This document shows, in pieces, positions 7,442-15,602 of a DNA stretch of 64,000 nucleotides; position 1 is the first letter of the stretch, and every line of letters starts with the position of its first letter. The DNA comes from Bacteroidales bacterium UBA5433. GTDB taxonomy: Bacteria; Bacteroidota; Bacteroidia; Bacteroidales; UBA932. Made by a program: the position numbers and the translations under genes. A model generated the notes under the pieces. The model saw only the letters and a program-made list of their open reading frames with translations, was not told the DNA's origin and searched no databases. The stretch spans positions 2,592 through 66,591 of the forward strand of contig DIRP01000002.1 in assembly GCA_002427525.1 (NCBI GenBank). Reading direction: 5' to 3'.

Positions 7442-8674
7442 TCATAATTGTACCTCCAGTTCCAGCAGGCGGTTTTTCCGGCGTACGGTAACCCAGACGA
7501 TTTCTCCGGCGGTGAGTTCTCCCAGGGCTTCCATATATTCTTCTATGGTGGTTATGGGGCGGTCGTTGATTTGTACGACAATGTCTCCGTCCTGCATGCC
7601 GGCTTTATGGCCGGGTCTGCCTTTGATGACGGTGCCGACACAAAAGCCTGTTCCTTCGTAAATAAAGTCGGGGATGACGCCCAGGCTGGCTTTGAAGGTG
7701 ACTTTTTCGGGCATGGGTTGTTCGTCGTACGTCTCTTGGTATACGGGTTCAAATCCTTCTACGGCTACGGCTGCGGCTACCGAGGTTGCATAACGCACTA
7801 TCTGAGCCAGGCCGTCGTAATTGATTTTGTCCGGGGTGTCAAAAGGGGTGTGGTAGTCGGTATGCGGGCCGGTGGTAAAGAAAAGGACGGGAACCTCTGC
7901 CCGGTAAAAGGTGCTGTGGTCTGACGGGCCGTACCCGCTTGCCGAGGTTTTCAATACCAGGGGCATCGTGCTGTCCAGGCGGGTGCGCAGGAGGGAATCG
8001 GCTCCGTCAAAGGTTCCGGTTCCGCTCACTTGCAGTACGCTGTCCCGGAGCCTTCCTACCATGTCCAGGTTGATCATCAACGAGGGAAGGAGTCCGGCTT
8101 TTTCCAGGGTGTCTGCCAGGAAAGCCGAGCCTACGGTTCCTTCTTCTTCGGCGCCAAAGGCGGCAAAGAGGATGTCTTTCTGCAAGCCGTGCTGTTTTCC
8201 GGCTTCTGTCAACAGGCGGGCTGTTTCCATAGCGGCCGCTACTCCCGATGCGTTGTCATCGGCTCCCGGGTGGATGGCCGAGGTATCGGGCCGCAGGCTT
8301 CCCGAACCGGGGCCGCCCATGCCCAGGTGGTCGTAATGGGCGCCCAGCAGGACCGTTCCGTTGGTTGCTTTTCCTTTGTAAATCATAACCACGTTCCAGG
8401 ATGTAACGTTTCTGTAACTGAATTTATGCAAGGGACCATCGTCGAAATACGGTGTAAATCCGTACCCGGCCATCTTGTTGGCAATAGAAACAGCCAGGGT
8501 TGAATCGTGCCGGCTGCCTGCTTTGCGGCCTTCAAAACCGGGGTTCGTGAGCAGCATAACTACTTCTTGCAGTGTCTGCAGGTTGGGGTTGTGTTTGTGA
8601 GGATGGCCCTGGCACAGAAACAACACGGTGGCCGTAAGGACCACCGTGCCGGTTATGAAAGAAGGAACTTTCAT
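7442..8674 (-). CDS. Secreted M28-family metallopeptidase with C-terminal PDZ domain
   Basis: This 410-residue protein has an N-terminal hydrophobic segment (residues ~8-22) for export. The M28 zinc aminopeptidase core shows every expected ligand region: His113 in GAHYDHLG, Asp139/140 in HPGADDNASG, catalytic/ligand Glu176-177 in AFGAEEEG, Asp204 in INLDMVGR, and a late His in HTDYHTPFDT. Residues ~335-405 form a PDZ domain (KAGMQDGDIVVQIND). It likely trims peptides in the periplasm or at the surface. The gene starts 2 bp after the thioredoxin-fold lipoprotein stop, so the two form one unit transcribed from upstream of 9732. Confidence 0.92.
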   Translation of the reverse strand: MKVPSFITGTVVLTATVLFLCQGHPHKHNPNLQTLQEVVMLLTNPGFEGRKAGSRHDSTLAVSIANKMAGYGFTPYFDDGPLHKFSYRNVTSWNVVMIYKGKATNGTVLLGAHYDHLGMGGPGSGSLRPDTSAIHPGADDNASGVAAAMETARLLTEAGKQHGLQKDILFAAFGAEEEGTVGSAFLADTLEKAGLLPSLMINLDMVGRLRDSVLQVSGTGTFDGADSLLRTRLDSTMPLVLKTSASGYGPSDHSTFYRAEVPVLFFTTGPHTDYHTPFDTPDKINYDGLAQIVRYATSVAAAVAVEGFEPVYQETYDEQPMPEKVTFKASLGVIPDFIYEGTGFCVGTVIKGRPGHKAGMQDGDIVVQINDRPITTIEEYMEALGELTAGEIVWVTVRRKNRLLELEVQL

Positions 8675-8676
8675 TA

Positions 8677-9732
8677 TTATTCTTCTACTTCCATGATTTC
8701 AGCAATTTTTGCTTTCATGGCATCACCACGCAGACCGCGGGCAACGATGGTTCCGTCGGGTCCAAAGAGAATGATGTGCGGAATGCCGCTGATGCCGTAG
8801 ATGTCTGTAGGGATGCTTTTTGCATTGATGATGCAGGGCCATACAACATTCAGGTCTTCTATGGCTTGTAGGGTGGCTTCAGGTTCTTCCCATACGGCTA
8901 CTCCCAGAACGGTAAATTCATCTCCGTTGTATTGGTCGTACACTTCACGGATGATGGGGATTTCGCGTTTACAGGGGCCGCACCAGCCTGCCCAGAAATC
9001 TACGAGAACGTATTTGCCTTGTCCAATGTAGTCAGAGAACGATACCGTTTCATCTTCTGAAACTTCAATGGTGAAGTCTGTGAACATCATACCTTCTGCT
9101 GTTTGTTTAAAGGCTGTACGTTGTTTGATGATTTTTTCGATGGGTCCTCGTGATCTGACAACTTGTCCTGCTTTATCAAGGTATGTGTCCAGCTCTTCTT
9201 TCTCTACGAAGTTGTTAAGGTACATCAGGGCCAGGGTTCCTACGTCGTTGTTGGAGTTGGCATTGAAAATGCTGCCAATTTCCTTTGTAAATTCAGGAAC
9301 CCATACTGTTTCGTAGTACTCTTCGGCGTCTTCTCCGTGGTAGTTCATGATTTTGTCCATGAGCTCGCTGTACTTGGTAGTGAGATCAACCAGTCTGGTA
9401 TTCAGACGTGTCCCTTCTCCGTAAGCGGGTTTCCCTGGGTCTTGCATGTCAATAGTAATGGTACCGCCTTCCAGAATAAGCTGGCCGCGGGTATGGCCGC
9501 TGCTTACCAAACATAATACGGGTGTTTTAATTTTTCCGGTAAAAACAGCCGTTTGGCCTTCAATAATGGTGCTGTCCAGAACGCTTCCGTCATGCGTAGC
9601 TGTAATACGTGCCCAATCCCCGTCAAACATTTCATCGGGGAAAGTAGCTGTCACCGTGTATTGGTTTGTTGAGCAAGAACCTAAAAAAGCAATGCCCAAA
9701 AGAGAAACCAAAAGATAAACAGATTTTTTCAT
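8677..9732 (-). CDS. TlpA-type thiol-disulfide oxidoreductase lipoprotein (DUF4369-like N-terminus)
   Basis: A 351-residue lipoprotein (lipobox LGSC, Cys20). Residues ~25-110 resemble the DUF4369 beta domain that precedes thioredoxin folds in many Bacteroidetes proteins; a helical linker follows; residues ~220-350 form a TlpA/ResA-like thioredoxin domain with the active site WCGPC (Cys251, Cys254). Such proteins reduce or isomerise disulfides outside the cytoplasm. It is first in a two-gene unit with the M28 peptidase. A clear -7 box, TATCTTTG, lies upstream on the minus strand. Confidence 0.9.
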   Translation of the reverse strand: MKKSVYLLVSLLGIAFLGSCSTNQYTVTATFPDEMFDGDWARITATHDGSVLDSTIIEGQTAVFTGKIKTPVLCLVSSGHTRGQLILEGGTITIDMQDPGKPAYGEGTRLNTRLVDLTTKYSELMDKIMNYHGEDAEEYYETVWVPEFTKEIGSIFNANSNNDVGTLALMYLNNFVEKEELDTYLDKAGQVVRSRGPIEKIIKQRTAFKQTAEGMMFTDFTIEVSEDETVSFSDYIGQGKYVLVDFWAGWCGPCKREIPIIREVYDQYNGDEFTVLGVAVWEEPEATLQAIEDLNVVWPCIINAKSIPTDIYGISGIPHIILFGPDGTIVARGLRGDAMKAKIAEIMEVEE

Positions 9733-9769
9733 AATAGGTGTTATTTTTATTGTTTAAAAGATTTAACTA

Positions 9770-9777
9770 CAAAGATA
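9770..9777 (-). promoter_or_regulatory. -7 promoter element for the tlpA-like / M28 unit
   Basis: Minus-strand TATCTTTG is the commonest form of the Bacteroidetes -7 box, 37 bp before the ATG at 9732 and 16 bp beyond the stop of the MOSC-MogA gene. It separates this unit from the cofactor genes. Confidence 0.6.
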
Positions 9778-9793
9778 GGGGAATATTCGAAAT

Positions 9794-10735
9794 TTAATGC
9801 ACATCCAGTCCCATTTGCATGTAAATCATGTGTTTTAGGGAGCGTGCAATCTCTGTGAAGTATTCGTTAACGGCCCGAACGCTGCCGGGAAGTGTAAAAA
9901 TTAGCGTTTTCCCGGCTATTCCTGCCACGGAAGTACTCAGCAACGCATGCGGATTGTCTTTGCCGTACGTAACGCGTATGTATTCCATAAGGCCGGGTAT
10001 TTCTTTGTCAAAAAATGGTTTTACAACGCCGGGGGTTATATCAGCGGGGCCTATTCCGGTACCTCCCGTAGTGAAAACCAGGTCGTAGCCTTCTTCTATT
10101 GCATTTTCAAGTACCAAACGCAACCCGTCTGCATGGTCGGCTAACAAGGTGCGTGATACGGTTACGGGCCATTGGTTTTGTTCGCAAAATTCCCGGAGTA
10201 ATCGTTCCAGTTCCGGGCCGCTGCGGTCTTCATAGATTCCTGCATATGCGCGGTCGCTTACGGTAATTACAGAAGCCCGGTACTGCTTCCGTTCATAATG
10301 CAGGGTGTCGCCGGGTTTGAGTGTTCCTCCGGAAAGAACGCGGGTGAAAATGCCTTCTTTAGGCATCACGCAGTTTCCTGTTTTGATTTGAATGGGGCAG
10401 CCGGGGCCGTGGCATTTTTTGCCAATTTGTGTAACTTCCAGCAACACGTTGCCGCAACGGAACCGGTCTCCCGGTTGGCAATACTTCAGGTCGGGGACTT
10501 CCTTGGAGGGGGATCCCGTTGTGGTGATGTTTTCTGCAAAGGAGCCGTAAGGAAATTCCTGCGGGTCCAGTTGCATAAGTTCGTAAGCCTCTTCTCCCAG
10601 CAAGCTTACCTGGCGGTGCCAGGCGCCGGCATGTGCATCGCCTGCAATGCCCGATGCATCCAGCTGAATGAGCTCCCGGGCAGTTTTGACAGTCCCTTTT
10701 TCTTCGGAAATATTAACGGAGCGTATGGTTAACAT
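9794..10735 (-). CDS. MOSC domain / MogA-like molybdopterin adenylyltransferase fusion
   Basis: A 313-residue two-domain protein. Residues 1-~148 form a MOSC domain with the conserved cysteine block KKCHGPGCPI (Cys108, Cys113); MOSC domains bind molybdopterin or carry sulfur. Residues ~152-313 form a MogA/MoaB-like domain with the MPT-binding TTGGTG loop (222-227) and the downstream PGSVRAV region; this domain adenylates molybdopterin before metal insertion. The gene is the last of a leftward set moeA-moaA-moaC-fusion, 2 bp after moaC. Fusing a sulfur or cofactor-handling domain to the adenylating step suggests direct hand-over. Confidence 0.92.
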   Translation of the reverse strand: MLTIRSVNISEEKGTVKTARELIQLDASGIAGDAHAGAWHRQVSLLGEEAYELMQLDPQEFPYGSFAENITTTGSPSKEVPDLKYCQPGDRFRCGNVLLEVTQIGKKCHGPGCPIQIKTGNCVMPKEGIFTRVLSGGTLKPGDTLHYERKQYRASVITVSDRAYAGIYEDRSGPELERLLREFCEQNQWPVTVSRTLLADHADGLRLVLENAIEEGYDLVFTTGGTGIGPADITPGVVKPFFDKEIPGLMEYIRVTYGKDNPHALLSTSVAGIAGKTLIFTLPGSVRAVNEYFTEIARSLKHMIYMQMGLDVH

Positions 10736-10737
10736 GG

Positions 10738-11187
10738 TCAGTCTGTTTTTGTTTTCGTTTTCTCAATAAGCCGTATGTTGGTAATTTCCATTTCTTTGTC
10801 CACAGCTTTGCACATATCGTATATAGTAAGGAGTGCCAGGCTTACCGCCGTCAATGCCTCCATTTCTACTCCGGTAGGGCCTATACAGCTGACAACAGCC
10901 GTGGCTTCCAGGCCGTTGGGATGCCACGTAAAGGAAACGTCTGCCTGCGACAGGGGGATGTTGTGGCACAGGGGAATCAGTTGGCTGCATTGTTTGGCAG
11001 CCTGAATGCCGGCCAGGGAAGCCGTGGTGAGTACAGAACCTTTTTTTATTTTGTTTTCGCGCACCAGCTCCAGCGTTTGGGCTTTCAACGCAATGAAACC
11101 TTGTGCCCGGGCGGTGCGCAGGCTTTGTTCCTTGGGTGAAACATCTACCATATGCACCTGTCCTTCGTGGTTGATATGAGTTAACAT
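10738..11187 (-). CDS. moaC: Cyclic pyranopterin monophosphate synthase MoaC
   Basis: This 149-residue protein converts the 3',8-cyclo-GTP made by MoaA into cyclic pyranopterin monophosphate, the second half of molybdopterin step 1. MoaC hallmarks are present: LIPLCHNIPLSQ, GPTGVEMEALTAVS and the C-terminal MCKAVDKEMEI region. Length is normal. It lies between moaA (22 bp upstream) and the MOSC-MogA fusion (2 bp downstream). Confidence 0.96.
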   Translation of the reverse strand: MLTHINHEGQVHMVDVSPKEQSLRTARAQGFIALKAQTLELVRENKIKKGSVLTTASLAGIQAAKQCSQLIPLCHNIPLSQADVSFTWHPNGLEATAVVSCIGPTGVEMEALTAVSLALLTIYDMCKAVDKEMEITNIRLIEKTKTKTD

Positions 11188-11208
11188 GGTATGTCTTATT
11201 AAGTAGTA

Positions 11209-12036
11209 TTATCCTCCAATATAACTAAAAAAATCGCATGTATTGCTGGTTCCCCTTTTTGGTTTGTTTTGTAAGGCGGCTTCCAGTGCTTTTTCATACC
11301 CCAATTTGCGGATGTCGTACCCCAGGTTGTTGAACAGGCACGGTTTTAAAATTCCGGTGGAGGTGAGCCGCAGGCGGTTGCAACGGGTGCAGTCCCCGCC
11401 GTCTCCGCCTTCTACTTTGGTAAACGTGCCGTGTTGCAGGTCCATGTGGTGGATCAAACGCAGCTGCAGCCCTTCTTCCCGGGAAAAAGTACGCAGTGCG
11501 GCTACGTCTTCCTGCGCGGTATGGGGCAGAAGAACGCAGTTCAGCTTCAGGGGGGAATCCTGCCCTCCAAAACCGGCCTCCCGGGCTGCCCGGATACCCC
11601 GCAAGACACGGTTTACATCGCCTCCCCGGGTAAGTTCTTTGTATGTGTGGGGGCTGAGTGTGTCCAGGCTGATGTTGAGCCGGTGCAATCCGGCCTCTTT
11701 CAGCTCTTTGGCCATCTCTGCCAGCAGGATTCCGTTGGTGGTCATGGCCAGATCTTCCAGGCCGTCCACAGCGGCCAGGGAGCGTACCAGGGAGGTAATG
11801 CCTTTACGTACCAACGGTTCTCCTCCCGTAAGGCGCACCTTACGTATACCTCGGCTTACGGCATACCGGGTGAAGGACACAATGTCCTCAAAGGAAAGCA
11901 TGTCTTCATGCGGAATCAAAGGAACGCCTGCTGCCGGCATGCAGTACACGCACCTGAGGTTGCACCGGTCGGTAACGGAAATGCGCAGGTAATGGATGGT
12001 TCGTCCAAAAGAATCTGTGAGGGTAGGAGCTACCAT
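11209..12036 (-). CDS. moaA: GTP 3',8-cyclase MoaA, short form
   Basis: A radical SAM enzyme that rearranges GTP to 3',8-cyclo-GTP. The N-terminal [4Fe-4S] motif is Cys25-x3-Cys29-x2-Cys32 (CNLRCVYC), followed by the SAM-binding RLTGGEPL. The second cluster that binds GTP is Cys216, Cys219 and Cys233 (CTRCNRLRL then KPCLF), and the protein ends in the conserved IGG. At 275 residues it is about 50 shorter than the usual 320-340; the missing part lies between the end of the barrel (LRLIHHMDL) and the C-terminal cysteines. All catalytic cysteines are kept, so it is probably active. moeA ends 7 bp upstream. Confidence 0.94.
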   Translation of the reverse strand: MVAPTLTDSFGRTIHYLRISVTDRCNLRCVYCMPAAGVPLIPHEDMLSFEDIVSFTRYAVSRGIRKVRLTGGEPLVRKGITSLVRSLAAVDGLEDLAMTTNGILLAEMAKELKEAGLHRLNISLDTLSPHTYKELTRGGDVNRVLRGIRAAREAGFGGQDSPLKLNCVLLPHTAQEDVAALRTFSREEGLQLRLIHHMDLQHGTFTKVEGGDGGDCTRCNRLRLTSTGILKPCLFNNLGYDIRKLGYEKALEAALQNKPKRGTSNTCDFFSYIGG

Positions 12037-12043
12037 GGCGTTA

Positions 12044-13222
12044 TCAATAAAAAAGAAGCACCTCTATGGGGTCGCCTTCTTTGAGGGTGTATTTGCCTAC
12101 GGGGATTCTGCCCAGTCCGTGTGCTGTGGAAAGAGCTGCCTGGTGAGCCGAGCCGTTGTACGGAACGGGCGAACACGTACCGTCGGGGTTTATACGTACG
12201 GGTATGTGGGCCATCCGGGCGCTTTGGCGTCTTTTATAATCTCCCTTCAATGGAAAATACGTGGTAACGGGTTCCCAGGTGGCGCCTTGCAGGGCGGCTA
12301 AAAAGGGGAATACCAGCAGCAGGCATTGCACAAAAGAGGAAACGGGATTTCCGGGCAGCCCAAATATGTACTGTTCCTTAGTGCGAGACACAGCAAAGGT
12401 AGTGGGCTTTCCCGGCTGAATGCGTACCCTGTCAAAGAGGATGGTAAAGCCTAAATCTAGCATAACAACGGGAATCCAATCGAAGTCTCCTTCCGATACG
12501 CCGCCTGTGAGCAGTACTACTTGATTGTCTGCCAAGGCTTCTATAAGCAGGTCTTGCGTTTGTATCAGGCAGTCTTTGGCAATGCCGTAATACGTGGGAA
12601 CGGCTCCCATTTGTTGTACCATGGCCATCAGCTGCCAGGAATTGCTGTTGTATACCTTGCCTGCAGTCAGGGGGTGTCCCGGTTCTACCAGCTCGTCTCC
12701 GGTGGAAAGGATGCCTACGGTAATTTTCTTACTTACGGTTATTTGTGAGGTACCGCAGGAAGCCAACAGAGACAGGTGTTGCGGTCGCAGCAAGGTACCT
12801 GCGGTAAGTACCGGTTCTCCTTCTTTCAAATCTTCTCCCCGGTGTATGATGTTGTCCTTAGAAGGTGTGGGACCGTAGATAAGTCCGTTACGTTCCGAGG
12901 CATTTTCCACCATTAAGACGCAATCGGCTCCCTGGGGCAGCAGGGCTCCGGTCATAATCTTGCTGCACGTTCCCGGTGTGATTTCATATTCCGGCACCTC
13001 CCCGGCAGCTATCACTTCCAGCGTTTTCATGCCTTTTTTTGTGTCTTCTTTGCGGCACGCATAGCCGTCCATGGCCGATTTGGAAAAAGGAGGCATGGGG
13101 AAAGGCGCGTTTACGTTGGCAGCCAGTATGCGGTCGCAGGCATTCTCAAGGGGTATAATTTCTGTTCCGGTAGGATTGGCAAGGTCCAGAACTATTTGTA
13201 AAGCTAAGTCGAAATCAATCAT
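12044..13222 (-). CDS. moeA: Molybdopterin molybdenumtransferase MoeA
   Basis: A 392-residue protein that inserts molybdate (or tungstate) into adenylated molybdopterin. The MoeA domain order is visible: PMPPFSKSAMDGYA near the N-terminus, the MoCF-type domain with GILSTGDELVEPG and LTGGVSEGDFDW, FGLPGNPVSSFV, and the C-terminal beta domain. The start is set at the ATG at 13222 (MIDFDLALQ), since the upstream extension to 13288 runs through the divergent promoter. It heads the leftward cofactor operon. In this context the metal could be tungsten. Confidence 0.95.
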   Translation of the reverse strand: MIDFDLALQIVLDLANPTGTEIIPLENACDRILAANVNAPFPMPPFSKSAMDGYACRKEDTKKGMKTLEVIAAGEVPEYEITPGTCSKIMTGALLPQGADCVLMVENASERNGLIYGPTPSKDNIIHRGEDLKEGEPVLTAGTLLRPQHLSLLASCGTSQITVSKKITVGILSTGDELVEPGHPLTAGKVYNSNSWQLMAMVQQMGAVPTYYGIAKDCLIQTQDLLIEALADNQVVLLTGGVSEGDFDWIPVVMLDLGFTILFDRVRIQPGKPTTFAVSRTKEQYIFGLPGNPVSSFVQCLLLVFPFLAALQGATWEPVTTYFPLKGDYKRRQSARMAHIPVRINPDGTCSPVPYNGSAHQAALSTAHGLGRIPVGKYTLKEGDPIEVLLFY

Positions 13223-13227
13223 ACAAA

Positions 13228-13235
13228 CAAAGATA
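13228..13235 (-). promoter_or_regulatory. -7 element of the moeA operon
   Basis: Minus-strand TATCTTTG, 5 bp upstream of the moeA ATG, facing the importer promoter 13 bp away. The leader would be extremely short or absent. Confidence 0.5.
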
Positions 13236-13248
13236 CAATGGTTTTTCT

Positions 13249-13256
13249 TATATTTG
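13249..13256 (+). promoter_or_regulatory. -7 element of the oxyanion importer genes
   Basis: TATATTTG fits TAnnTTTG and lies 14 bp before the ATG at 13271. It argues against the upstream ATG at 13238, which would lie before the transcription start. Confidence 0.45.
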
Positions 13257-13270
13257 TTTTGAAAAACAAG

Positions 13271-14065
13271 ATGATGCACCTTAGGCAAAATTATACAACC
13301 GTACGATTGGTTTTTCTGTTTCTTTCAGGGGTTATGCTCTTGTTTATCGTGGCTCCGTTGCTGGGGCTTTTCTTTTCCACCTCCCTTCCTGCCTTGTTCG
13401 AAACCATGAAAGACCCTCAGGTAAAGGGCAGCATTGGCCTTACGCTGGGCGTCTCGGCGCTCTTTACCGTTTTGGCGGGCTTCTTTGCCCTGCCGCTGGC
13501 TTACGTTATGGCACGGAAGGAGTTCCGGGGCAAGGCGTTTGTTCAGGGGTTGATAGATATTCCCATTGTATTGCCGCACTCAGCCGCCGGAATTGCCGTG
13601 CTGGGCTTTATAGCCAGGGACTCGGCTTTGGGTAAACTTGCCGAGGCCTTTGGCCTGAATCTGGTAGGGAGCCCTTTTGCCATCGGAGTGGCCATGGCTT
13701 TTGTAAGTGTGCCTTTCCTGATCAATGCGGCCCGGGACGGGTTTCAGGCCGTTCCGGAACGGCTGGAGCAGGCAGCCCGCTCGTTGGGAGCCTCGCCTTT
13801 CAGGGTATTCCGGCAGATTTCCCTGCCGCTGGCCCGGCCTTCTGTGATTACGGGGCTGGTACTGATGTTTGCCCGGGGAATGAGCGAATTTGGCGCCGTG
13901 GTCATTGTGGCGTACCATCCCATGACTACTCCCGTATTGATTTTTGACCGGTTCAATTCGTATGGATTGGAATACGCCAAGCCGGTGGCTGTGCTCTTTA
14001 TTATACTATGTATTGCCGTATTTATGGTGCTCCGGTTGTTGGGACGTAAAAAAACCAAGGTGTAA
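13271..14065 (+). CDS. Tungstate/molybdate ABC transporter permease (WtpB/ModB type)
   Basis: A 264-residue inner-membrane permease with about six hydrophobic segments. The EAA loop that contacts the ATPase is clear: EQAARSLGASPFRVFRQI. Sequence and neighbours match the ModB/WtpB oxyanion permease group. The ATPase gene starts 1 bp after its stop and the binding protein converges just beyond. The ATG at 13271 is preferred to 13238 because of the -7 box between them. Whether the preferred ion is tungstate or molybdate cannot be read directly; the nearby aldehyde oxidoreductase and WtpA-like binding protein favour tungstate. Confidence 0.9.
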   Translation: MMHLRQNYTTVRLVFLFLSGVMLLFIVAPLLGLFFSTSLPALFETMKDPQVKGSIGLTLGVSALFTVLAGFFALPLAYVMARKEFRGKAFVQGLIDIPIVLPHSAAGIAVLGFIARDSALGKLAEAFGLNLVGSPFAIGVAMAFVSVPFLINAARDGFQAVPERLEQAARSLGASPFRVFRQISLPLARPSVITGLVLMFARGMSEFGAVVIVAYHPMTTPVLIFDRFNSYGLEYAKPVAVLFIILCIAVFMVLRLLGRKKTKV

Positions 14066-14066
14066 T

Positions 14067-14681
14067 ATGTTGGTTTGCAAAGATTTAGAGTATAAGGTAG
14101 GTGACTTTCATCTGGAGAATTTTTTCCTGATACTGGAAAAAGGCGATTATTGTGCCTTGCTGGGGCCTTCGGGGTCGGGCAAGACGGTACTGCTGGAATT
14201 GATTGCCGGATTACGGGTTTTGAAAAAAGGCACGATCCTGATTGACGGAACCGATTGTACGTTTGTACCGCCGCAACGCAGGCCCGTAGGGATTCTCTTC
14301 CAGGATTACGCGCTTTTCCCGCATATGAGTGTCTTTGACAACATTGCCTGGCCGCTGGTCATCAGAAATATGAAAAAACAGGAAGTTCACGAGATGGTAG
14401 TTCGGTTTGCCGAGGATCTGGACATAGCCCGCCATCTGGACAGGATGCCGGAATCGCTGTCGGGAGGGGAGAAGCAGCGGGTGGCCCTGGCGCGGACCCT
14501 GGTAATCCATCCCAAAGTGTTGCTGTTGGACGAGCCGCTCTCGGCCCTGGATGCTCCGTTACGGGACCAGTCGGCCCTGTTGTTGAAAAAGGTATCCGAT
14601 ACCGGCATTACCATCCTGCACGTGACACACGATCCGTCAGAAGTGCGCATGCTGGCTAACCGTCAGGTTGCGATTACGTAA
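14067..14681 (+). CDS. Tungstate/molybdate ABC transporter ATPase (WtpC/ModC type), short
   Basis: A 204-residue ABC ATPase with Walker A GPSGSGKT, Q-loop FQDYALFPH, signature LSGGEKQRVALART, Walker B VLLLDEP with D-loop SALDAP, and switch histidine HVTHD. It stops right after the core fold and lacks the C-terminal oxyanion-sensing MOP domain of full ModC, so transport is probably not inhibited by internal oxyanion at this subunit. The start is the ATG at 14067, 1 bp after the permease stop; the longer frame upstream overlaps the permease and is not family-like. Confidence 0.92.
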   Translation: MLVCKDLEYKVGDFHLENFFLILEKGDYCALLGPSGSGKTVLLELIAGLRVLKKGTILIDGTDCTFVPPQRRPVGILFQDYALFPHMSVFDNIAWPLVIRNMKKQEVHEMVVRFAEDLDIARHLDRMPESLSGGEKQRVALARTLVIHPKVLLLDEPLSALDAPLRDQSALLLKKVSDTGITILHVTHDPSEVRMLANRQVAIT

Positions 14682-14688
14682 CGGGTTC

Positions 14689-15591
14689 TTATTGCCCCAA
14701 AGAGCGGAGGATTTTCTGCCCTCCGTCGGGGTCTGTTAAAAAGGCGGCGAATTTTTTGGCCAGTTGCGGGTTTTCTGCATTGTGGGGAATGGTAAAGCTG
14801 TACACAATGGGAGTCCCCGTTACTACGATGGAATCTCCCGGACTGCTTCCCCTGATTTTTAGTTGTGCTTGTGCATACTGTGCTGCCAGGGCGCTGTCTC
14901 CCAGGTTGATATCGTCCGGTAGTTCTATATACCGCAGGCCGTGTTGCAGGGCCACCGATTTGTATATAAACATATAATCTATGGCCTGGCTGCCCAGCAA
15001 AGCCAATAAATCCACTTCTTTAGGGCGGATAAAGCGTTGGTCTTTTTCCGTGAAATCTTGTACAGTAAAGGGGGCAGGGCCGTCTGCCGGGGTATAATAT
15101 TTCTCTGCCAGTTGCAGCACAAAGACGGTGCGGTAGCCGCATGGGTCGGCATGGGGGTCTGACCGCCCGTAAAAGACATGGGGCAAGCGCAGTATTTCGT
15201 ACCAGTTGTCAGAGGTAATGTGGTCTGCTTCCCGCGATTTGTCTGTATAGGCAATGACGATGCTGTTGGTGGCAAAGTGTTGGTTTTCCGAGGCGTATTC
15301 GGGAATAAGCAATTGGTCAATGACCAGGTAATCTGCCGAGGCCAGGATGTCGCAGGAACGTCCCAGTTCTGTGATTTTGCGGGCGCAATCTATACTGCCG
15401 GCCGCTTCCATTTTAAATTCCGTACCCGGGTACATGGTGGTAAAGCTGTCTGCCAGCGCCTTCAGGGGCATGGCCAGGCTGCCTGCATGGAAAATAACCA
15501 GTTGTTTATCCGCTTGCTGCCGACATCCTAAAAAAGGTATTGCCAGGAGTACACACAACAGCACGCGCCACTTTTTTATATATAGGTTCAT
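14689..15591 (-). CDS. wtpA: Tungstate/molybdate-binding lipoprotein (WtpA-like)
   Basis: This 300-residue lipoprotein (lipobox FLGC, Cys23) is the solute-binding part of the ABC importer. Signature stretches of the WtpA/archaeal ModA group are visible: VIFHAGSLAMP, ILASADYLVID and YGRSDPHADPCGYR. These form the oxyanion pocket in known members, some of which bind tungstate very tightly. It is encoded opposite the permease/ATPase pair, converging with 7 bp between stops, and follows the leftward thiF-moaD-lipoprotein genes. Splitting the importer over both strands is unusual but the set is complete. Confidence 0.9.
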   Translation of the reverse strand: MNLYIKKWRVLLCVLLAIPFLGCRQQADKQLVIFHAGSLAMPLKALADSFTTMYPGTEFKMEAAGSIDCARKITELGRSCDILASADYLVIDQLLIPEYASENQHFATNSIVIAYTDKSREADHITSDNWYEILRLPHVFYGRSDPHADPCGYRTVFVLQLAEKYYTPADGPAPFTVQDFTEKDQRFIRPKEVDLLALLGSQAIDYMFIYKSVALQHGLRYIELPDDINLGDSALAAQYAQAQLKIRGSSPGDSIVVTGTPIVYSFTIPHNAENPQLAKKFAAFLTDPDGGQKILRSLGQ

Positions 15592-15602
15592 ATATCTGTC
15601 TG

